Positions 1 to 8,893 are shown, counted from the stretch's first letter. The stretch: DNA of 64,000 nt from Cyanobium sp. Cruz-8D1 (GCF_024345975.1 NZ_JAGQCD010000002.1:160363-224362); one strand, 5' to 3'. Made by a program: numbers and translations. The notes: generated from the letters alone by a model not told the origin.

Positions 1-814
1 CGATGGCCTCGGCGGGCTTGAGCCGTTGCTGCCTGGCCCGGCGCTGTTCCGACAGGAAGCCCACGATCTCGCCGCGCAGCCCGTAGTAGCGCGGGTGCTC
101 CACCGCCCCCAGCTGGGTGCGGGGCCGGGGCAGGGGCACCTCAAGGATCTGGTCGATGTGGGCCTCGGGCCCGTTGGTCATCAGCACCACCCGGTCGGAG
201 AGCAGCAGGGCCTCGTCCACGTCGTGGGTGACCATCAGGGCGGTGACCTTGGCCTCCTGGCAGATCTGCATCAGCTGCTCCTGCAGGTTGCCGCGGGTGA
301 GCGCATCGAGGGCGCCGAAGGGCTCATCGAGCAGCAGCAGTTTCGGTCGCAGGGCCAGGGCCCGGGCGATGGCGACCCGTTGTTTCATGCCGCCGGAAAT
401 TTCCCTGGGGTACTTATCGGCGGCGGCCTTCAGCCCCACCAGCTGAATGTGGTGTTCGATGATCGCTTCCCGTTCCTTGGGATCCTTGGCGGCGATCACG
501 TTGTCGACACCCAGGGCGATGTTCTGACGCACCGTGAGCCAGGGCAGCAGGGAATAGTTCTGGAAGACCACCATCCGATCGGGCCCCGGATCGGTGACCT
601 GGCGTCCGTTCATCAAAATGCCGCCCTGGGTGGCACTGGTGAGGCCGGCCAACAGATTGAGCAGGGTGGACTTGCCGCAGCCGGAGTGGCCGACGAGGGA
701 GATGAATTCGCCTTCGGCGATATCGAGAAAAATATCCTTGAGGGCGACATACTCCCCGCCTCCCGGCAAGGGAAAGGTCTGGGTGACGTGGTCAACCGTG
801 AACAGGGCGCCCAT
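1..814 (-). CDS. nrtC: Nitrate/nitrite ABC transporter ATPase NrtC (3' part beyond window)
   Basis: Cytoplasmic ATPase that powers the NrtABC(D) nitrate/nitrite importer. The frame is open from an ATG at 814 to the window edge (271 codons). It carries a Walker A GHSGCGKST, a Q-loop region VFQNYSLLPW, the signature SGGMKQR, a Walker B ending LLLLDEPFGALDA and an H-loop VTHDVDEA. The wording (FISLVGHSGCGKS, ALTRGNLQEQL) matches NrtC better than NrtD. The frame also runs past the ~260-residue ATPase length without a stop, as expected for NrtC, whose C-terminal NrtA-like regulatory domain would lie off the window. It starts 2 nt after the nrtB stop, so it is co-transcribed. Choosing NrtC over NrtD is an inference from this likeness. 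Confidence 0.9.
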   Translation of the reverse strand, partial: MGALFTVDHVTQTFPLPGGGEYVALKDIFLDIAEGEFISLVGHSGCGKSTLLNLLAGLTSATQGGILMNGRQVTDPGPDRMVVFQNYSLLPWLTVRQNIALGVDNVIAAKDPKEREAIIEHHIQLVGLKAAADKYPREISGGMKQRVAIARALALRPKLLLLDEPFGALDALTRGNLQEQLMQICQEAKVTALMVTHDVDEALLLSDRVVLMTNGPEAHIDQILEVPLPRPRTQLGAVEHPRYYGLRGEIVGFLSEQRRARQQRLKPAEAI

Positions 815-816
815 GG

Positions 817-1650
817 TCAGGAGGCTCCCTTGCTGAGCTTGCGCCCGGCGAAGGCCACCAGGCGATCCAGCAGCAACCCCACGATGCCCACATAGATGAT
901 GGCCAGAATGATCTGGCTGGAGCTGGCGTCACCGCCGGCGTTGTAGGCATCCCAGATGAAGTAGCCGATACCCCCATCGGCCTTCAGCATTTCGGCGGCC
1001 ACGATGGCCAGCCAGGCCAAACCCACAGCGATGCGAAGTCCGGCGAATACATAGGGGATGGTCGAAGGTATGACAATGTCCTTGATGTAGGCCTTCTTAG
1101 GAAGCTTCAGCACCCTGGCCACGTTGATGTAGTCCTCGGGGATCTCACGAATGCCGATGGCGGTATTGATGATGATCGGCCAGATCGCCGTAATGAAAAT
1201 CACAAAGATGGCCGATGTCGTGGAATCCTGGAACACCATGAGCGTGATGGGAAACCAGGCCAGGGGGGGGACGGTCCGCAACACCTGAATCACAGGGTCG
1301 AAGCCCTTGCCGAGGAAGCGGTTCATCCCCAGGAGGCCGCCGACGGTGATCCCCACCACAGCGGCCAGCCCGTATCCCAGGGCCACCCGCTGCAGCGAGA
1401 TCAGGATCTGCCAGGCCAGGCCCTTGCTGGTCCCCCCATCATCGAAAAACGGATGAATGATGTAGGGATCCCAGGTGTCGACAACGACATTGACGGGCCC
1501 CGGCAGCCGGCCGACGCCCAGGACCAGGGACAGCAGCTGCCAGACCACCAGAAAGGCGCCGATGCAGATCAGATAGGGCGATAACTGGGCGACCCAGACG
1601 GGCGCGATCCGTTTGGGTCGATTGTGTCGGGCGACTGCGCTGGTGGCCAT
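817..1650 (-). CDS. nrtB: Nitrate/nitrite ABC transporter permease NrtB
   Basis: Inner-membrane permease of the nitrate/nitrite importer, 277 residues, as usual for the family. About six hydrophobic segments are visible from residue 22 on. The cytoplasmic EAA-type loop that contacts the ATPase is seen as EIPEDYINVARVLKLPKKA, followed by IPYVFAGLRIAVGLAW. It lies between nrtA (57-nt gap) and nrtC (2-nt gap) on the same strand, so the three form one operon. Nothing looks damaged. Confidence 0.95.
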   Translation of the reverse strand: MATSAVARHNRPKRIAPVWVAQLSPYLICIGAFLVVWQLLSLVLGVGRLPGPVNVVVDTWDPYIIHPFFDDGGTSKGLAWQILISLQRVALGYGLAAVVGITVGGLLGMNRFLGKGFDPVIQVLRTVPPLAWFPITLMVFQDSTTSAIFVIFITAIWPIIINTAIGIREIPEDYINVARVLKLPKKAYIKDIVIPSTIPYVFAGLRIAVGLAWLAIVAAEMLKADGGIGYFIWDAYNAGGDASSSQIILAIIYVGIVGLLLDRLVAFAGRKLSKGAS

Positions 1651-1707
1651 GGGGGAAGGTTGGGAAGCGGCGGGGTGAAGAGGTCTCCGTTGGGAGTGTC
1701 TTCAACG

Positions 1708-3015
1708 TCAGGACATGGCTTTGATCTTCAGGGCGTCCAGGTAGGCCTTCGGATTCTCCGGGTCGAAGACGACCCCGTCAAAGAAGGTTTCCTTGCCCCG
1801 TGAATCACTGGCCGGAATGGCCTTGTCCTGCCCGATCGCCTTGGCCGCTTCCTTCCAGAGATCGGCGCGGTTGACCTGGTTGACCAGGGCGTCGATGTCG
1901 GTGCTGGCGGGGAGATAGCCCCAGCGCATGTCCTCAACGACGAACCATTGGTCGTGGCTCTTGAACGGGAAGGAGGCGTTCTCGCTCCAGAAGCGCATGC
2001 GATAAGGGCTGTCGGTCACGACACGGCCGTCGCCGAAGTCGAAGTTGCCGGCCAGGCGGGGCTTGATGTCCTCCACGCTGGCTTTGAAGTACTTGTCCTT
2101 TGAGGTGATTTCACAGAGCTCGTCGAGGTTGGCGGGGTCTTCGCACCACATCTGGGCTTCCAGGACCGCCTTCAGCAGGGCCTGGGTGGCCTTGGGGTTC
2201 TTCGCGACCCAGTCGGCACGCATGGAGAAGGATTTCTCGGGGTGGAACTTCCAGAGTTCACCCGTGACCGCGGCGGTGTAGCCGAGCTTCTTGTTGACGA
2301 GGCGCTGGTTCCAGGGCTCGCCGACGCAGAAGGTGTCCATGGTGCCGGTCTGCATGTTGGCCACCATCTGGGGCGGGGGGACCACCACCAGGTCGGCGTC
2401 CTTGTTGGGGTCGATGCCGTTGGCGGCCAGCCAGTAGCGCATCCACAGGTCGTGGGTGCCGCCAGGGAAGGTGACCGCGGCCTTGAACTTCCTGCCGGTC
2501 TTGGCCGTGGCGGCCACGGCATCGGCGAGACCCGCCTTGTTGTCGATGGTGAGCTTGTTGGCCAGAAAGTCCTTCGAGACCGACAGGCCCTGTCCCTGGA
2601 GATTCAGCCGGGCCAGGGTGGCCATCGGCAGCGGCTGCTTGCTCTTGGTGATCTTGCCTGCCGCCAGCAGCAGGGGCATCGGCGTGAGGATGTGGGCACC
2701 CTCGATGCCGCCGCCCGCTCCTCCCAATTCCAGGTTGTCGCGGGTGACGGCCCAGGAGGTCTGCTTCATCACCTTCACCTCCGGCATGCCGTGTTTGGCG
2801 AAGAAGCCCTTCTCCTTGGCAATGATCAGCGGAGCGGCGTCGGTGAGGGCGATGAAGCCGAGGGACACGCCGGTGACTTCAGGGGCATCGCTGCCACCAC
2901 CAGCCGGTGCGGGGGTGGCCGCTTCCTTGGTGCCACCACAGGCACTGAGCCAGATGGCGCCGGCCGTGGTGCCGGCGGCGGTGATCAGGAATTGGCGACG
3001 GGAAAGGTTGGACAT
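1708..3015 (-). CDS. nrtA: Nitrate/nitrite-binding lipoprotein NrtA
   Basis: Periplasm-facing, membrane-anchored substrate-binding protein of the nitrate/nitrite transporter, 435 residues. The chosen ATG gives MSNLSRRQFLITAAG, a twin-arginine-type signal, followed by a lipobox-like WLSAC at about residues 22-26. An upstream in-frame start at 3066 would add 17 residues ahead of the signal and is less likely. The mature part has the NrtA/CmpA binding-protein pattern (LGFIALTDAAPLIIAKEKGFF near the N terminus, FPGGTHDLWMRYWLAANGI mid-protein). First gene of nrtABC; the cnaT-like gene lies 175 nt upstream on the same strand. Confidence 0.95.
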   Translation of the reverse strand: MSNLSRRQFLITAAGTTAGAIWLSACGGTKEAATPAPAGGGSDAPEVTGVSLGFIALTDAAPLIIAKEKGFFAKHGMPEVKVMKQTSWAVTRDNLELGGAGGGIEGAHILTPMPLLLAAGKITKSKQPLPMATLARLNLQGQGLSVSKDFLANKLTIDNKAGLADAVAATAKTGRKFKAAVTFPGGTHDLWMRYWLAANGIDPNKDADLVVVPPPQMVANMQTGTMDTFCVGEPWNQRLVNKKLGYTAAVTGELWKFHPEKSFSMRADWVAKNPKATQALLKAVLEAQMWCEDPANLDELCEITSKDKYFKASVEDIKPRLAGNFDFGDGRVVTDSPYRMRFWSENASFPFKSHDQWFVVEDMRWGYLPASTDIDALVNQVNRADLWKEAAKAIGQDKAIPASDSRGKETFFDGVVFDPENPKAYLDALKIKAMS

Positions 3016-3050
3016 GGAGCCAAGGGAGTGCCAGGGAGGACCGGAGGAAG

Positions 3051-3064
3051 GCACCTGCAGGTGC
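3051..3064. promoter_or_regulatory. 14-bp perfect palindrome in the nrtA leader
   Basis: GCACCTGCAGGTGC is a perfect dyad 36 nt upstream of the nrtA start, in the 175-nt gap between the cnaT-like gene and nrtA. It could be an operator or form a hairpin in the leader. No canonical NtcA site (GTA-N8-TAC) was seen in this gap. Confidence 0.3.
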
Positions 3065-3190
3065 ATGTGTTCTCAGGACGGGCCTCACAACAAAGCGCAC
3101 CGTGCTGGCGAAGGTTGGGTGGCTGGCGCAAAGGCTGACCAGACACGATTCAAGAGACCACGGCGACAGCTTCCTCCAGAGTCGCGTTGG

Positions 3191-4300
3191 TTACCGATTC
3201 GCAAGTTGGCGACGCAGGCGTTCGCCGCTGCGGGCCAGCAGCAGGCCCGTGGCCCGTTCCAGGGCGTCTTCGAGGCGCTCGAACCGCCCGGCGAACCACA
3301 GGTAGGCCGCCACGTTCCAGCGCAGCGCCGGCATCAGGGCGCCTTCGCCGCAGAGGGCTTCCAGGGCCTGCGATCGCCAAAGCTGGAGGCCCTGCCAGGG
3401 CACCTCGGCGCTGGTGATGCCGTGGTCGCGGGGGTGGAGCAGGATGCGCTGGGTGGCTCCCTGGCGCACCCGGGCGGTGATGCCGGCGCGGGAGGTGGGC
3501 AGGTCGGTGGAGCCCTCCAGTCCCTTCACCGTCAGCAGGTCGGTCTCGTCGCAGTCCTGCAGGGCCTGCCAGGCGCGGGTCTCGGTGGGGGGATGGACGA
3601 AGCCGCTCACCAGCAGGTGCTCCCCACGGTGCGGCGTCCACAGCAACTCCAGGCTCGCCACCGGCGGCCGTTTGCCGATGGCGTCCCTCACCGGCACCAG
3701 GCGTTCGGCCCAGGGGAAATGGTCGGGCTGGTGGGTGAGGGCCAGCCCATGGCGGTCGAGGCGGTGCTGCACCGCGCTCAGCGGCAGGCCGGTCGAGGGG
3801 ATGCCGATCGCCTCGAACAGCTCGGCCAGGGTGACGCCGAACTTCACCGGCATCGGGTCGCCGCCGTGCAGCACCACCGGCAGATCGTCGCTGGCCAGCA
3901 CCAGGGCCACCAGGGGCAACAGCGGTGCGGTGCGGCTGCGGCCGTCGTAGGGCACCCCGAAGCAGAGTGGTCGCCGCCCGGGGGTTTCCAGCACCGGGCC
4001 GCAACGGCGGTAGCTGTCGAGCATGCCGGAGAGCTCGGTGGGGTGGGGGCGCCGGATGCGGTGGGCGATCAGGAAGGCCCCCATCTGGGCGTCATCGACC
4101 AGCCCGCGGAGCATCAGGTCCATCGCCTCAGCGGCCTGCTGGCGATCCAGGCCGGTGCTGGTGTGTTCGCCGCTGCCCACCTTGCCGATCAGCTCACGGA
4201 AGCGGGCCCGCTCAGGGCCGAGCGCCCGCAGGCGGACCTGGCGTCGATCCGAAGCGGCGTCGGGCCCCAGGCTGGCCGGTTCTGGTAACAGTGACGACAT
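3191..4300 (-). CDS. CnaT-like anthranilate phosphoribosyltransferase-family protein (copy 1)
   Basis: 369 residues resembling the glycosyltransferase/anthranilate phosphoribosyltransferase (TrpD) superfamily: an N-terminal helical part (LMLRGLVDDAQMGAFLIAHRIR) then a phosphoribosyl-binding region (GVPYDGRSRTAPLLPLVALVLA, VVLHGGDPMPVKFGVTLAELFEAIG). In Anabaena, a family member, CnaT, is required for expression of the nir operon. The location divergent from nirA and upstream of nrtA fits such a role, although biochemical activity is unproven. True TrpD proteins make tryptophan intermediates, and the nitrogen context argues against that here. A paralogue lies at 12706-13869. The assignment to the CnaT group is by family likeness and context. 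Confidence 0.8.
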   Translation of the reverse strand: MSSLLPEPASLGPDAASDRRQVRLRALGPERARFRELIGKVGSGEHTSTGLDRQQAAEAMDLMLRGLVDDAQMGAFLIAHRIRRPHPTELSGMLDSYRRCGPVLETPGRRPLCFGVPYDGRSRTAPLLPLVALVLASDDLPVVLHGGDPMPVKFGVTLAELFEAIGIPSTGLPLSAVQHRLDRHGLALTHQPDHFPWAERLVPVRDAIGKRPPVASLELLWTPHRGEHLLVSGFVHPPTETRAWQALQDCDETDLLTVKGLEGSTDLPTSRAGITARVRQGATQRILLHPRDHGITSAEVPWQGLQLWRSQALEALCGEGALMPALRWNVAAYLWFAGRFERLEDALERATGLLLARSGERLRRQLANR

Positions 4301-4454
4301 GGGCGGACAGTTCCATGGCGGAAACTAAGCCCTTGTTGATCGGTGGGTCGGCGCAGCTTTCCCTGGCGCTCCCCGACAGACGATCGTTCCCGACGGCGCA
4401 GCTCTCATCGGCGTCCCGGCCTTAGACGACCCCCCGAGGGTTTCTCTGCGTCCT

Positions 4455-4492
4455 CCTGCCTGGCAGGGATCCTCCGCATGGTCGCCATGCGG
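4455..4492 (+). promoter_or_regulatory. Paired dyads in the cnaT-nirA divergent intergenic region
   Basis: Two perfect dyads sit just upstream of nirA. CCTGCC-T-GGCAGG (4455-4467) comes first, then an 8-bp stem CCGCATGG/CCATGCGG with a 3-nt loop (4474-4492), ending 14 nt before the nirA ATG. The second could form a hairpin in the nirA leader close to the ribosome-binding region. Either could bind a regulator. No GTA-N8-TAC NtcA box was seen in 4301-4506. Confidence 0.4.
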
Positions 4493-4506
4493 ACCGCCGC
4501 TTCCGC

Positions 4507-6084
4507 ATGAACAGCACCGACACCAGCACCGAGCTCACCACGCCGCCAGCGCCCAGCCTCAGCAAGGTGGAACAGGCCAAGGCGGATCTCTGCGGCCTGG
4601 ATCTGGCCCCCCGGCTGGCGGAACTGGCCGCGGCGGGCTGGGACAGCCTGGATGAGGCCACCCTGACGATCCGGCTGAAGTGGCTGGGGATCTTCTTCCG
4701 CCCCGTCACCCCCGGTCGCTTCATGGTGCGCCTGCGGCTGCCCAATGGTGTGATCGACGCCGAGCCGCTGGAGCTGCTGGCCGATGCGGTCGACCGCTGC
4801 GGTGACCACGGCAGCGCCGACATCACCACCCGCCAGAACCTGCAGCTGCGGGGCCTGTTGCTGGAGGACATGCCACCCCTGCTGGCGGCGATGGAGCGTG
4901 TGGGCCTCACCAGCCGCCAGTCGGGCCACGACAACCCCCGCAACATCACCGGCAACCCCCTGGCCGGCCTCGATCCGGAGGAACTGGTCGACACCCGGCC
5001 ACTGGTGGACGCCATCCAGGCCCGGCTGCTGGCCGACGACGGCCCCCGCAACCTGCCGCGCAAGTTCAACGTGGCGGTGGGTGGCGCCCCCGACAGCTTC
5101 CTGCTGCACAACGACCTGGCCTTCCTGCCGGCGCCCCACCCGCAGGATCCGGCCGCGCCCCTCGGTTTCACGGTGATGGTGGGCGGCTTTTTCTCGGCCC
5201 AGCGCAACGAACTGGCCGTTCCCCTCGGCCTCTGGCTGCGGCCCGACCAGCTGCCCGCCTTCACCCTGGCCCTGCTGCGCCATTACGACGCCCACGGCAA
5301 CCGGGTCCAGCGCAACAAAAGCCGGCTGATGTACCTCATCGATGGCCTGGGGCTGGAGGCCTACCGCGCCGCCGTGGTGGCGGCCTATCAGGAGCTGGCC
5401 GGGGAATCAGCGCCGGCGCCCCTGCCCCACGATGGCCGCCATCTGGTGGTGCGGGCCCCCCGCGACGGGCTGGGAGTCCAGGCCCAGAAGCAGGCGGGCC
5501 TGCATTGGGCGGGGCTGCATGTGCCGATGGGGCGCCTCGACGCCAGCTCCATGCTCGAGCTGGCCCGCCTGGCCCGCACCTACGGCAGCGGTGAGCTGCG
5601 CCTCACCGAGGCCCAGAACGTGCTGATCGTGAATGTGCCGACCGACCGCCTCGGGGCCCTGGAGGCCGAACCCCTGCTGGAACGGTTCCGCCTGGAGCCC
5701 GGCGCCCTGCAGGCCGAAGCGGTGAGCTGCACGGGCAGCCGCTACTGCAGCTTTGCTCTGATCCCCACCAAGCGCACCGCCCAGGCGGTGCTCGACGAAC
5801 TGGAGCGGCGGCTGGAGCTGCCCGAGGCCGTGCGCAGCCACTGGACCGGCTGCCCCAACGCCTGCGGCCAGCCCTACATGGGCCAGATCGGCCTGATGGG
5901 GGCCAAGGCCCGCCAGGACGGCCAGCTGGTGGAGGCGGCCAAGATCTTCCTGGGGGGGCGCCTGGATCAGGACCCGCAGCTGGCCGAGCTGCACGAGAAG
6001 GCGGTGCCCCTCTCCGAGCTCGCGGATGTGCTGGAAGGGTTGCTGGTGGAACGCTTCGGCGCCCGGCGGCGGTCCGCACCGTGA
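4507..6084 (+). CDS. nirA: Ferredoxin-nitrite reductase NirA
   Basis: Cytoplasmic ferredoxin-dependent enzyme that reduces nitrite to ammonium with a siroheme and a [4Fe-4S] cluster, 525 residues, normal for the family. The four cluster-ligand cysteines are visible as SCTGSRYC (C-x5-C) and GCPNACG (C-x3-C) in the C-terminal half. The typical N-terminal half is seen in MVRLRLPNGVI and DITTRQNLQLRG. It is divergent from the cnaT-like/nrt operon and followed within 8 nt by a HEAT-like gene. Siroheme supply is encoded nearby (cobA and a CbiX-like protein). The gene looks intact. Confidence 0.97.
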   Translation: MNSTDTSTELTTPPAPSLSKVEQAKADLCGLDLAPRLAELAAAGWDSLDEATLTIRLKWLGIFFRPVTPGRFMVRLRLPNGVIDAEPLELLADAVDRCGDHGSADITTRQNLQLRGLLLEDMPPLLAAMERVGLTSRQSGHDNPRNITGNPLAGLDPEELVDTRPLVDAIQARLLADDGPRNLPRKFNVAVGGAPDSFLLHNDLAFLPAPHPQDPAAPLGFTVMVGGFFSAQRNELAVPLGLWLRPDQLPAFTLALLRHYDAHGNRVQRNKSRLMYLIDGLGLEAYRAAVVAAYQELAGESAPAPLPHDGRHLVVRAPRDGLGVQAQKQAGLHWAGLHVPMGRLDASSMLELARLARTYGSGELRLTEAQNVLIVNVPTDRLGALEAEPLLERFRLEPGALQAEAVSCTGSRYCSFALIPTKRTAQAVLDELERRLELPEAVRSHWTGCPNACGQPYMGQIGLMGAKARQDGQLVEAAKIFLGGRLDQDPQLAELHEKAVPLSELADVLEGLLVERFGARRRSAP

Positions 6085-6091
6085 CGGCCTC

Positions 6092-6805
6092 GTGACCGCC
6101 GCTCTCGCCGCCTGGGATCCCCTGCAGTTGCCCGCCAGCGGCAGCCCCGAGCGCTGGCCCTGGCTGCAGGGCCTGCGGCGGGCCCAGGACCTTGACCTGG
6201 AGCCCTGGCTGCAGGCGGTGGAGGCCGGCCAGCTGCGGCCCGCCCTGGATCTGCTGGGCGCCCTGGCGGATTGGCTCGATGGCCCGGCGGCGGCCCGGCT
6301 GCTGGTCTGGTGGCTGGCTGAGCCCGCCGCCGATCCGGCCCTGCTGGCCGTGATCGGCCGCCGCCGCCATCCCCGTTGCCGAGTCCTGTTGCGGCAGGCC
6401 CTGGAGGGAGACAGCCCTGGCGCTGGGCGGATCGAGCTGTTGCTGCCGCTGCTGGGCCACCAGCGCGATCCCGAGGATTTCCAGCTGCTGCGGCAGCGGG
6501 CCCTGGCCCCCCTGCCGCTGCAGCAGCGCCGGGCCGCCCTGGAGGGCCTGGCGGTGGGGCTCGCCGCCTGGCCGGCGGCCCCACTGCGGCAGACCCTGTG
6601 CCATCTCATCGGGGATCTCGATCCCGCCCTGGCGGCCACGGCCGTGGACCTGCTGGCCCGTCTGCCGGCGGGCCGGGGGGACCTGGCCGGTCTTGATCGG
6701 GGCCGGCTGGCCCCGGAACTGGCGCAGCGAGTGGAGCGGCGCCTCGCAGGGGCCGGTGGGGTCACGGCCGCCGGGCGATCATGGAATCCACCCCAGCGCC
6801 CATGA
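6092..6805 (+). CDS. HEAT-repeat-like protein downstream of nirA
   Basis: Leucine/alanine-rich protein of about 237 residues with repeated helix pairs (LLVWWLAEPAADPALLAVIGRRRHPRCRVLLRQAL; LLLPLLGHQRDPEDFQLLRQRAL), suggestive of HEAT or PBS-lyase-type repeats used as protein-binding scaffolds. I chose the GTG 7 nt after the nirA stop; the frame is open further upstream but only inside nirA. The tight spacing implies co-transcription with nirA, so a role in assembling or supporting nitrite reductase is possible. That is inference; the family is not firmly recognised. Confidence 0.65.
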   Translation: MTAALAAWDPLQLPASGSPERWPWLQGLRRAQDLDLEPWLQAVEAGQLRPALDLLGALADWLDGPAAARLLVWWLAEPAADPALLAVIGRRRHPRCRVLLRQALEGDSPGAGRIELLLPLLGHQRDPEDFQLLRQRALAPLPLQQRRAALEGLAVGLAAWPAAPLRQTLCHLIGDLDPALAATAVDLLARLPAGRGDLAGLDRGRLAPELAQRVERRLAGAGGVTAAGRSWNPPQRP

Positions 6806-6815
6806 GGCGAGGCCG

Positions 6816-7334
6816 ATGTTCCGTCACCTGCTGGTGCCCACCGACGGCTCCGATCTCTCCGACGGCACCATCCGGCGGGCGGTGAGCTACGCCAGCGAGA
6901 CCGGCGCGACCATCACCTTCCTGCACGTGCTCGCCAACCTGGCGATGCCACCCCAGGGCTCCCTCTACGGCGATCCGGTGTTGCTCGATCCTGCCGTGGT
7001 GGCGCAGTTCAGCCGGGCGGAGCGGGCCTACGCCGCCGGGCTGCTGGAGCGGGCCCGCGCCCTGGCCGAGGCGGCGGGCGTCCGCTGCGACACGGCCGTG
7101 GGCGATCACCCCGTCGTCTACGAGGCGATCATCGAGGCCGCCAGCCGCCATGGCTGCGACCTGATCTTCATGGCCTCCCATGGCCGTCGCGGTCTCGCCG
7201 GGCTGCTGCTGGGCAGCGAGACCCAGCGGGTGCTGACCCACTCCGACCTGCCCGTGCTGGTGTTTCGGAGCCCGGAGCCCGCCGCCGGCAACGATCAGGA
7301 GGCTCCCTCGGCCCCGACCGCGCCGGCCTGCTGA
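6816..7334 (+). CDS. Universal stress protein, UspA family
   Basis: Single-domain UspA protein of 172 residues. The N terminus is FRHLLVPTDGSDLSD. The ATP-binding consensus G-2x-G-9x-G-(S/T) is seen as GRRGLAGLLLGSET near residues 130-145, followed by the last strand LPVLVFR. The ATG used has GAGGCGAGG upstream and lies 10 nt after the previous gene, so it may belong to the nirA transcript. Its last 40 nt overlap the convergent ABC transporter gene. Likely an ATP-binding stress protein; partner unknown. Confidence 0.9.
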   Translation: MFRHLLVPTDGSDLSDGTIRRAVSYASETGATITFLHVLANLAMPPQGSLYGDPVLLDPAVVAQFSRAERAYAAGLLERARALAEAAGVRCDTAVGDHPVVYEAIIEAASRHGCDLIFMASHGRRGLAGLLLGSETQRVLTHSDLPVLVFRSPEPAAGNDQEAPSAPTAPAC

Positions 7335-8893
7335 AGGCGCCAGCGGCGCACCACCTCCGCCACACCCAGGCCCTCGAGGTCGACCTGGGCATTGAGGCGC
7401 TGCATCGTGGCGGCGGGGATGCGGCCGGCCAGCGCCTCGATCACCGGCACCAGTTCCGGCCGCCGCCGCAGGGTGGCCGCGTTGAACACGGGTACGGCTT
7501 CGTAGGGCGGGAAGTAGTGGCGGTCGTCCCGCAGCTGTTGCAGGTCGAGGGCGGGGATCAGGCCGTTGGTGGTGTCGCCGGCGATCAGGTCGAGCCGCCC
7601 CTCGGCCAGGGCCCGGTAGGTGAGGCCCAGATCCATCGCCTCGGGCGGCTGGGCGAAGCGCAACCCGTAGCTCCGGGCCAGGCCGGCGAAGCCATCCGGC
7701 CGGTTGAGGAATTCGTAGCCGAAGCCCGCCCGCCAGCGGGGGGTGTGGGGGGCCGCCTCGCTGATCGTGGCGATCCCCAGCCGGCGCGCCTCAGCGCGGC
7801 GCACCAGGATCGCGAAGCTGTTCTCGAACCCCAGGGAGGGGAACAAGGTGAGCCCGAAGCGCTCGCCATACAGCCGGCGCGTCTGCTCGAACACCCGCCG
7901 CGCCGGATCGGGCGTGTCCGGCGGCGGCAGCGGCTGGTCAAGCAACGTGGTCCAGGCGGTACCGGTGTATTCCACGTAACCGTCGATGCGGCCGCTGCGC
8001 ACGGCGGCGTGGATCAGGCCGGTGCCCCCCAGGCCGAAGTCCCGCTTCACCTTCAGCGGCGTGCTGGCCTCGATCTGCTGGGCCAGCAGTTCCCCCAGGA
8101 TCAGCTGCTCGGTGAAGCTCTTGCTGCCGATCCGCACCGTGCCGGCGCCGCTGGCCGGCAGCAGCCGCAGCGCCAGCACGGCCCCGAGGGCCAGGCCCGC
8201 CAGGATCCAGGCGAGCCCCCGTCGCCGGCCGCCGCTGGGACCCTTGGCACGGGGCTGGGCCAGCCGTCGTTCCAGCAGGCCCAGGCCGCCATCGGCGAGC
8301 AGGGCGATCGCGGCGGCCGGCAGGGCCCCGGCCAGGATCAGGCCGTTGTTCACCGTGGCGATGCCCCGGAAGATGAACACCCCAAGGCCGCCGGCGCCGA
8401 TGGCCGCGGCGATCGTGGCCACACCTACGCCGATCACCGTGGCCACCCGGAGGCCGGCCATCAGGGTGGGCAGGGCCAGGGGCAGCTCCACGTGCAGCAG
8501 CACCTGGCGCCCGCTGAGTCCGAGGGCTTGGCCGGCCTGCTTCAGCCCCGGGGGCACCTGGGCCAGGCCGGTGACCAGACCCCGCAGCAGGGGCAGCAGG
8601 GCGTAGAGGGTGAGGGCCACGATCGCCGGTGTGGTGCCGATGCCCCCCAGCAGCGGCACGGTGAGCAGCAGCCCGAAGATCGCCAGGCTCGGCACCGTCT
8701 GCACGGTGCTGGCCACCGCCAGCACCGGCCCGGCCCAGTGGGGCCGGCGGCTGATCCACAGGCCCAGCGGCAGGCTGATCGCCAGGGCCAGGCCGATGGC
8801 GCTGCCCACCAGCAGCAGGTGCTCGCCGCTGCGCTGCAGGATCTCCCCCGCCAGGGCGCCGTCCCACCAGGCCGGCGGCCACGGGCCGCTCAT
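7295..8893 (-). CDS. Osmolyte-type ABC transporter: fused permease and substrate-binding protein
   Basis: 532 residues. The N-terminal ~210 residues are a permease of the choline/glycine betaine (OpuCB-like) type: LLLVGSAIGLALAISLPLG, then VPPGLKQAGQALGLSGRQVLLHVELPLALP, which resembles the EAA loop. A short arginine-rich linker and membrane segment lead to an OpuCC/OpuAC-like binding domain (RIGSKSFTEQLILGELLAQQIE, VEYTGTAWTTLL, AGDTTNGLIPALDL). Such fusions put the ligand domain next to the channel in the periplasm. No ATPase gene is adjacent, so it must be encoded elsewhere. The start overlaps the end of the APC permease gene (ATGA). Substrate is inferred from family only. Confidence 0.88.
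   Translation of the reverse strand: MSGPWPPAWWDGALAGEILQRSGEHLLLVGSAIGLALAISLPLGLWISRRPHWAGPVLAVASTVQTVPSLAIFGLLLTVPLLGGIGTTPAIVALTLYALLPLLRGLVTGLAQVPPGLKQAGQALGLSGRQVLLHVELPLALPTLMAGLRVATVIGVGVATIAAAIGAGGLGVFIFRGIATVNNGLILAGALPAAAIALLADGGLGLLERRLAQPRAKGPSGGRRRGLAWILAGLALGAVLALRLLPASGAGTVRIGSKSFTEQLILGELLAQQIEASTPLKVKRDFGLGGTGLIHAAVRSGRIDGYVEYTGTAWTTLLDQPLPPPDTPDPARRVFEQTRRLYGERFGLTLFPSLGFENSFAILVRRAEARRLGIATISEAAPHTPRWRAGFGYEFLNRPDGFAGLARSYGLRFAQPPEAMDLGLTYRALAEGRLDLIAGDTTNGLIPALDLQQLRDDRHYFPPYEAVPVFNAATLRRRPELVPVIEALAGRIPAATMQRLNAQVDLEGLGVAEVVRRWRLQQAGAVGAEGAS

Noticed and set aside
2242..4288. Long plus-strand open frames opposite nrtA and the cnaT-like gene (298 and 610 codons)
   Set aside because: They are antisense to well-recognised genes, have Gly/Arg/Gln-rich composition without domains, and arise from the high GC content. 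Similar long shadows at 4405-5295, 5407-6765, 7517-9130, 9049-10356, 12730-13887 and 57937-59295 were dropped for the same reason.
4284..4297. NtcA-binding site near the cnaT-like start
   Set aside because: GTAACAGTGACGAC has GTA and N8 but ends in GAC rather than TAC, and it lies within the coding start.
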